DNA of 64,000 bases from contig CASHTG010000012.1 of assembly GCA_949357655.1 (NCBI GenBank), positions 2,170,001-2,234,000 of the forward strand, read 5' to 3'. The notes below the pieces were generated by a model. That model ran no database searches and was not told the origin of the DNA. It saw nothing but the letters and a program-made list of their open reading frames with translations. The position numbers and the translations under genes were made by a program. This DNA is from Parascedosporium putredinis. Its lineage: Eukaryota; Ascomycota; Sordariomycetes; Microascales; Microascaceae. This document shows, piece by piece, positions 58,233 through 64,000 of the stretch (positions within the stretch are counted from its first letter, which is position 1; each line of letters starts with the position of its first letter).

Positions 58233-59458
58233 ATGACGAAACTAATATTGTCCACGGCGTAAGTGCTTCCCCCACCGTGGCTGGCTGTCCACCCCACCTT
58301 CTGCACGCTGTGAAAGGCCTCGACCTATAGAGAGGGAAATAAAAAAAGAAAAAGAAATGAAATGAAAAAAGAAAAAGAAACCCCCAAAAGAAGCAGGGCA
58401 GCAAGCTGCAAATCAAGCAGAAACGCGCCCTACTAGAGTTAATTCTATTGAACGCCGGCTAACGTCTTGCCTTGGGATAAAAGAAACATTATTTCCGGAG
58501 GACCCTCGTTTCTTCGGAAGCCCGGCACCTTTAGGTCAAACCTCGAGCTCACAAATTCATTAAGAAGCAACTTCCTTGCCGCGCAGCAGGATTATTCAGA
58601 CGCGCTGACCCAGTCGGATGGTAACGCGAATGGTAACGCGAATGGCCAGACGAATGGCGCAAACGGTACCTCGAATGGCGCGAACGGCAAGCATGCAAAT
58701 GGCCCCGGCTCGCGCCGCCCCGCTGCCGACATCTGGACAGAACGAGATGGGTCCGCACTCTACGTGCCTCGCATAAGCTGGCCAGTTGCGGGGCTGCAAG
58801 AAGACCGAAGTTCATACGACATCACCGTCAAGCTCTTCTTCTTACCCGACGCTCCCGTGCACGAGCGGGAGCGATACGTAATGGAGGCCTTGGCCCTCGT
58901 ACAGAAGGAGTTGAGTATAGCGACTATCGATCTCTTAATCGCCTCCTTTCCCGGCATGTCTTTCGAGGGAGACTGCGAATGGGATGCGGATAAGAAAAAC
59001 GCTAGCCAGGGCAACCTGGAAGAGGAAGTAGCGACGTGGGCCATCCTCGAGGAGCTCTATCATCAGGGGTTATCAAGGGCCTGGGGATTGCTGAGTTTGG
59101 CTCTGGAAAGCTCGGCGAGTTCATCAAAAGGGTGTCTGTCCGCCCCATTGTCGACCAGATCAATGTTCGAGATTGCTGCAATGTGCCTCCGCCCTTGGCC
59201 AAGCTTGCCGCAGACGAGAATATCGAGCTTTACGTCCATGCCGACTGTACCGACATACTTCCCAGCGGAACCATCCGGGATCTTCTAGGGCACGGAGCCC
59301 AGGGCGCGGGAGTTTTGTCCGACGCCGATGAGGGCGTTGCAGGTTTGCATGGCGACATCATCCCTCAGTGGGTTGTCAAATATACGGCATTCGTCAAATA
59401 CAGGGGCGTGATTGAAAACAAGGGATACTTTGCCGGCGCGGAAATCATAGACGGATGA
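58233..59458 (+). CDS. Glutamate-cysteine ligase regulatory subunit (GCLM-like), one frameshift in the assembly
   Basis: This aldo/keto-reductase-fold protein binds and tunes glutamate-cysteine ligase, the first and limiting step of glutathione synthesis in the cytosol. Exon 1 (58233-58258) encodes MTKLILST; a 225-bp intron with an A-rich core follows; exon 2 (58484-59458) continues NIISGGPSFLRKPGTFRSNLE. Family segments are ERYVMEALALVQKELSI, DLLIASFPGMSFEG, WAILEELYHQG, then after the break IKGLGIAEFGSGKLGEF, VDQINVRDCCNVPPPLAKLA and IELYVHADCTDILP, ending GYFAGAEIIDG. A G is missing in the run 59066-59069; undoing it gives 333 residues. Residues of roughly 55-85 are an Asn/Gly repeat (NGNANGNANGQTNG type) inserted near the N-terminus. 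The fold lacks a need for the AKR catalytic Tyr, so it is probably regulatory only. Confidence 0.9.
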
Positions 59459-59960
59459 TTCGGAGTTGAGGCCATCTATTGCAATTCTTTTTTTTTTTTT
59501 CCTTTCTGTTCTGGTTTTCTGATCCTTTCTTTTCTTTACCATTTACCGTTTCTTGACGGCCCATCATGCCTGCATCTCTTGTTACACATGTGCCCAGGAA
59601 CCCAGGCCAGCAGACGGCGGCACAGGTTTTATCATTTCGGTTTCATATCCTTTTCTTGCCGCCTTTCCCTTGTCTTTATTTCTTAATCTTTGTCTCATCT
59701 AACTCGGAAGACATGGGAGGTTCGCGTTGTGTTTTTGTGCATCCAAGGTTGAGGCGGTTACCATGTCTGTTTTGCATTGTCAGTCTCTTCAAAGTCTTGT
59801 CTGCAGTTGGTTACATTTCAATGAATTATGTGATGCCAATAGAGAAAAAAGCCCATAAATACAATCCTCACCTTTTGGCCCAGCTTTAACCAACTTCACT
59901 TACCTGAGAATCCTATACCGAAGTAAATCATATAAACCGCCAACCACCAGCAAGGGTATC
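59459..59960. other. Convergent intergenic region (3' ends of GCL regulatory subunit and BUD32)
   Basis: T-rich tracts (a T14-type run at 59488-59501) fit 3' untranslated sequence. No gene is called. Confidence 0.6.
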
Positions 59961-60744
59961 TTAGCCAATCATGCTCCGTTTCCTCCCCGAAGCCTGACTT
60001 CTTCCAGCTTCTTGATTGACACGTGGGCCTGTTTGAAAGTCTCCTTATATCCTTCCAAAAGCTCGTCAAATAGGGTTTCGGCCCGCGGGTGGGTACTGCC
60101 AAAGGCCCTTTCCAAGACGTACAGATCCACGGCGCGGTCCTCGTCCTGCACGCTCTGACTTGCGAGACCAAAGTCGATGAGAACAATTTCGTCGTCTAAT
60201 AGCCCGTTGTCACCGTTGTCGCCATTTCCGCCGCCCGGTTGGGCCCGCAGCATCATGTTGCTCGTTGTCAGGTCCCCATGTATGACGCCAATCTGGTGAA
60301 GCCTTCCCACTGCCTGGCCTACCCTCCTCATGAGGCCCCTCACATGGGGATCGGCGCCCGTATCAGCCCCCGGGTTTTGAAGCAACCACCGGTTTAACGA
60401 CGCCCTGACCGGCTCCCCATCGATCCATTCGATCGATAGACAGCCCGCGCTCTCGTCGACAGCGAAGACGGCGGGCACCTTGATGCCCTCACGGCGACAT
60501 TTTGCAAGGATTCGGGCCTCGGCGACAATCCGCTGGCGTGTCAGGCGTTGATCAAGAATCGGATGGCGGTAGGGTTTAGGAGTCGGTATTTGAGCGCGCA
60601 GGGGATGGAAGGAAGCAAATATGTCGTTTTATAAAGTCGTCCTTCGGCGCCTTGAGTCACCAGTGTCGGAGGGGTCGACGCGGGGTATTGGAGGGGTTTG
60701 GGTAGTGGGGGAACGGACCCTGGTCCTTGCGTATCGGTCGCCAT
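59961..60744 (-). CDS. BUD32: BUD32/PRPK kinase of the EKC/KEOPS complex, two frameshifts in the assembly
   Basis: Bud32 is the small atypical kinase/ATPase of KEOPS, which makes the t6A modification next to the anticodon of ANN-reading tRNAs. The single exon starts MATDTQGPGSVPPLP. Motifs: VTQGAEGRLYKTTY (Gly-rich strand variant), ALKY with the ATP-binding Lys, then PKPYRHPILDQRLTRQRIVAEARILAKC after the first break, IEWIDGEPVRASL, IGVIHGDLTTSNMML (catalytic loop), IVLIDFGLASQS (DFG) and DLYVLERAFGSTHP. The basic end is RGRKRSMIG, partly hidden by the second break. Losses are inferred near 60585 and at 59985-59988; undone, the protein is 261 residues. The NG-rich insert (PGGGNGDNGDNG) between the catalytic loop and DFG is unusual but modest. 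Confidence 0.94.
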
Positions 60745-62453
60745 GATCGAGGGGGTTGAAGAGCAAATGCCCTTCTCGCGTGGGCGTCTTGTTGGTGGAC
60801 CCTCCTTCTCTGCTTTTGACGTTGTTGGGAACGAACAATAGTTCTGGGATTGGAAACTCCTTCAAGGCATATTTGGTCGATGTAAAGCGGGTATCGTCCT
60901 TTCCCACCCAAGAAAAAAATATCACCGTGAGGGATCACTGAGCTCCGACTGTCATGGGTGGGCTTGATCAAAATATGCGTAGCGGGGTAGGTGGGAAGTG
61001 GACCAATCGCGGACCGTTTGGTTCTGGCGGTGGCAGGAAGCTCATTGTTCAATGTTCATTCTCGGGGCCAACCCAGAAGGGGAGGAAGAGGCGTGGTGCT
61101 GGCAGTTTGTGGCAGCTTGGGGCTTCTGGACTCCCGTCATAGGCTACCAAGCTACTTTCGTACCTTCAATGTTGGTTACCAACCAGAATAAAGGCTCCAG
61201 GCTAGATTAATCTATCGAAGTCCAGGCGAAGGCCACCACAGTGTGTACATAACCATGGATGCAACTTGAAGTCCGGTTCTACGAATCAGGTCATAATGTG
61301 ATGGGTCAAAGAAGAGGGCTTTGCTTGACGTGAAGGAAATGTCCCCTCTTCCCCAAGCGTGCGGGATCAGGCATGCAGGGCAGATCATTTGACGGGTGGT
61401 CTAGCCAAACAACTGAGCCCTGACGGCTCCCATACGTCAACACACCCTCGGGAACATGTTGTGGGTGGAACGTCATCGAATTTATTTCCATGGTGTCGAA
61501 CAAACCTCATCTTTGCGCTCATCGTTCTTGGGTTTTCAAGCCCTTCCGTGATACGACATGAGAGGATCAAGGGGAGGAGAGAGGGGAAGGGGTGGGGCCG
61601 AATTGCCCTCGACCTCGACTCTAGTACCTAAAGAACGGCCACTCTTGCATTTCATGGCTGTCAGAACTAGGAATGACCGAGAAGAGGACATTGTCATCTC
61701 AGCATCAGCTACGGTCAATGGCTGCTCGGGGGTAAGACAAGGCCCCTTTTCTCTCTGGCAGCATGAAATGCGCATGTACCATTCCAACGCATCGAGAATT
61801 CGTACAACCTATGGTTCTAGTGACGGACGGCACCTTCCATCTCGAGGGCTGGGCCAGCGACGACAGGAGAGACATGCTTCACCCTTTTCCGCCGCTGATA
61901 GGTTGTCTTGGGCGGTGCGGCATTAGCGCTGGGGTCCAATCCAAACAGTAGAAGGAGTTGGAATGGCGCCAGCTGCCTGTCTTGAATGCTCAATCGCGTA
62001 TCTGCGCTTTTTCTATCCCGGCCACTTGCACTCGTCCTGCGCTTTGCTCGGGTTCGACGGGGGACGAATCATGCAGGGGGTGTGTACAAGGGAGTAACTG
62101 CAGGTTGGTCGTCACGGCTTTTTTGCAATGGGGAAGGAAAGCCGCCGCAATCAGACCTCGCAAAGGGACAATGCATGCAACTTGGGCATGCGGGCCGACC
62201 AAAAGAGACCCATGCCGCTCCCCAACTCGCCTTTGGCTTGCAACCTGCATTTCCCACCTTCATCATCTCGTTTTCAATTATTCTGGGAAGAAAATGCCTT
62301 CTATTTCGCATCTTCGACCGTTCTACTAATGTGGAATTTTCCATCATCGTTACTCCTACGAAATTTATGTCTATACGGCTCGACTTTAGTTGACCTGCCC
62401 CCGCTTATCGTCCCTCAACGATTGCCCCTCCTTGAATTCTCAACCAGCCACCC
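60745..62453. other. Divergent promoter region of BUD32 and the unknown membrane-protein gene
   Basis: 1.7 kb with short overlapping frames on both strands and no motif. The last 150 bases before 62454 are pyrimidine-rich leader. No gene is called. Confidence 0.55.
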
Positions 62454-63280
62454 ATGTCCGAGACCGCCGCGCGGGACTGGACCATCGTCCTCGTCCTCAC
62501 CGCTCTCTGTCTCAGCATCGTCGTCCTCAGCCAAATCCTCACGACGTACGCCTCAGCCTATCTCGCTGCTCCCAATGAAATCACCGTGTTCTTGGACACG
62601 GTTGATTTCTCGATAATCGAAAACGAGACCTATGACAGAGATATCGCCAAGCTCCAGGGTTTGGAGGACAAGGTCCGGCTAGGCCGCCTACTGCGCGAGA
62701 TACAGCGAGGGGGCGATGACTTGAGGGAGGAAGTCAGCCGTCTTCTTATCGACGAGGACACGCAAAGATTGCGGACCAGCGCGAGGCTATTATGGGCCTC
62801 TAACAAGAGGCTGTTGGAAGACCGGGTACGCCGCTTGGATCAGTTGCGGATGCGCTTCCTAGTTCTATACCTGGGCGTGATCACCACGACGGCGGCCAAA
62901 ACCACCACGTCTCCGCCAAGGGACCCCGAGAAGTCCCTAGTCTTGTATGGTGCAGAAGCGAATGGCTCTCCCCGCGCCAGCCTCGCCAAATCTCTCACCG
63001 AGAGTATCGGAAAGAGACCGCCCTTGCGGAGACTCACGACGCAGGCTATCGGCCACCATCACGACACTGCGGGTGCCCATAAGCAAGGCTGGTTTGGAGT
63101 GGTCCAAGAATTGCAGCGATCCCCAAGATGCAACAGAGGCACGCTTCTATAGAGACAGCCATGTCTCGGACCCCTCCGCATCGTCCCTCTCACCCTCCAC
63201 GGTCCGGTTACAGCGAATTGCGCCAACAAGTGATTCGACCTCGGCCGTACGAACTACGTGATATGAGACTCCTACCTTGA
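62454..63280 (+). CDS. Unknown single-pass membrane protein, one frameshift in the assembly
   Basis: I do not recognise the family. The start is in fair context and begins MSETAARDWTIVLVLTALCL; residues of about 10-32 form one hydrophobic membrane span, probably a signal anchor. A charged, helix-rich region follows (residues about 60-135, with DKVRLGRLLREIQRGGDDLR and LLWASNKRLLEDRVRRLDQLRMR), likely coiled coil. A second weaker hydrophobic patch, FLVLYLGVITTTAA, comes next. The C-terminal third is Ser/Pro/Arg-rich and disordered. One C is missing in the run 63121-63124: the first frame stops at 63152, but the neighbouring frame continues PKMQQRHASIETAMSRTPPH to a stop at 63278-63280, giving 275 residues. 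The continuation is inferred from frame behaviour, not from a known family. Confidence 0.7.
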
Positions 63281-63779
63281 TAGCACGACTTACGCCTTCT
63301 AACGCTTATGAGCCTTTTCTTTCTGGAATTTCTTTTCGCCCCCAAGAATTGCATTCTTATGAGTCATTGCGACAGCGTCCTTTTCATCCTTTAGCATCAC
63401 TTGTTGATTCGAGCGTCATGTTTATGCTGTTGCATATCTTCAAATTTGAAAGAGTTACGAACAGAACCCGATAGAGATTCGATTCGATACCCCTAGCCAA
63501 TTTGGCAATCCACCCCCTCTTCCCGCCCCTCCTCTTTACCTTCGACATCATCTTTGCTTGCCTTGACGGAAGGTTGGCGAAGACTGCACATGCTAGAGCC
63601 TGGTGCGCGATATAGCGCCGAGTAAAGTGGAAACATGTCATGCCTTTATTGTGCAGACTGCATTACGTTCATCTATATCTTTTTCTTTGTCACCTTCTAT
63701 GTTACATACCCCATCATTCCATCATTCCATCATTCTTGCCCTCTTCACACCACGCGGGCGTTTGGGTAATAGGTAATTG
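63281..63779. other. Intergenic region near the right edge
   Basis: T-rich sequence and an ATTCC-type short repeat (CATCATTC units near 63711-63734). It is 3' flank of two converging genes. Confidence 0.55.
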
Positions 63780-64000
63780 TTAATGGGCAGCTCCGTCCGG
63801 TCCGAGGCCGTTCCTCTCCCCGACTGTAGGGCGTAGAAAAGCGGAAGTAGTTAGTTTCTGCAAATCAAATTTACAAAGAGGTTTTATAATATCGGAAAGG
63901 AAGCTTACCGTCCAATGCTACCAAAAAGCGGCTTACGCAGTTGTAACAGGCAATCTGGCGTTGAAAGTTAGCGGCCAGACAGTGAGACTAGCTCGGGACG
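63780..64000 (-). CDS. Last two exons of an unknown gene cut by the window edge
   Basis: Two short exons are inferred from splice sites alone: 63954-63909 and 63823-63780. They are separated by an 85-bp intron with donor GTAAGC, a CTAAC branch site and acceptor CTACAG. A further acceptor with branch GCTAAC and CGCCAG precedes the first exon. The joined reading is IACYNCVSRFLVALDVGERN ending PDGAAH and a stop. The phases agree, which supports a real gene, but the fragment is too short to name. Confidence 0.5.

Noticed and set aside
4131..63280. Frameshifted genes as pseudogenes or as cases of programmed ribosomal frameshifting
   Set aside because: There are too many sites in too many essential genes, all catalytic motifs are intact, and the breaks lie in ordinary short homopolymers without a slippery-site-plus-structure pattern. 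Sequence error explains them better.

Overview
The window looks like nuclear DNA of a filamentous ascomycete (Pezizomycotina, probably Sordariomycetes; the class is inferred, not shown). Signs are short introns of 61-273 bp with GTRNGT-like donors, CTAAC-type branch sites and CAG/TAG acceptors, long pyrimidine-rich leaders, single-gene transcription units on both strands, and proteins typical of such fungi (a Sln1-type hybrid histidine kinase, a SUR7/PalI membrane protein, an F-box protein with a long tail, and a glutamate-cysteine ligase regulatory subunit, which budding yeast lacks). I see no transposon, rRNA, CRISPR array, biosynthetic cluster or AT-rich RIP-like block.

Layout, left to right: Yippee-type zinc protein (+); Cys-Gly dipeptidase DUG1 (-); cleavage/polyadenylation factor MPE1 (+); GET3 ATPase (-); 5-hydroxyisourate hydrolase (+); an unknown small protein with a His-rich tail (-); SUR7/PalI protein (-); an unknown protein with an RRM-like start (-); an O-methyltransferase (-); ORM1/ORMDL (-); AIR1/2-type zinc-knuckle protein (+); F-box protein (+); SLN1 histidine kinase (+); an intron-containing tRNA-Leu(UAA) (+); Pol III repressor MAF1 (-); AP-1 sigma adaptin APS1 (-); glutamate-cysteine ligase regulatory subunit (+); BUD32 kinase (-); an unknown single-pass membrane protein (+); and the last exons of an unknown gene running off the right edge (-). 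Between them lie gene-poor stretches of 2-6 kb, the largest at 14966-19507, 34012-37948 and 40127-46117.

The genes do not form a pathway cluster; most are housekeeping genes: RNA processing and tRNA biology (MPE1, AIR, MAF1, BUD32, tRNA-Leu), glutathione (GCL regulatory subunit and DUG1), membrane and lipid homeostasis (GET3, ORM1, SUR7, APS1) and osmosensing (SLN1).

The most notable feature concerns the sequence itself. At least 13 of the conserved genes are broken by single-base frameshifts, about 29 in all and mostly one-base losses in short homopolymers. In each gene the reading resumes at once in another frame with the family's motifs intact, and in the 12 genes whose sites I could place, undoing the shifts brings the coding length back to a multiple of three. 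I read this as uncorrected indel error in the assembly, not gene decay. The coordinates below span the inferred true genes through these breaks. I found no convincing undescribed biological system.
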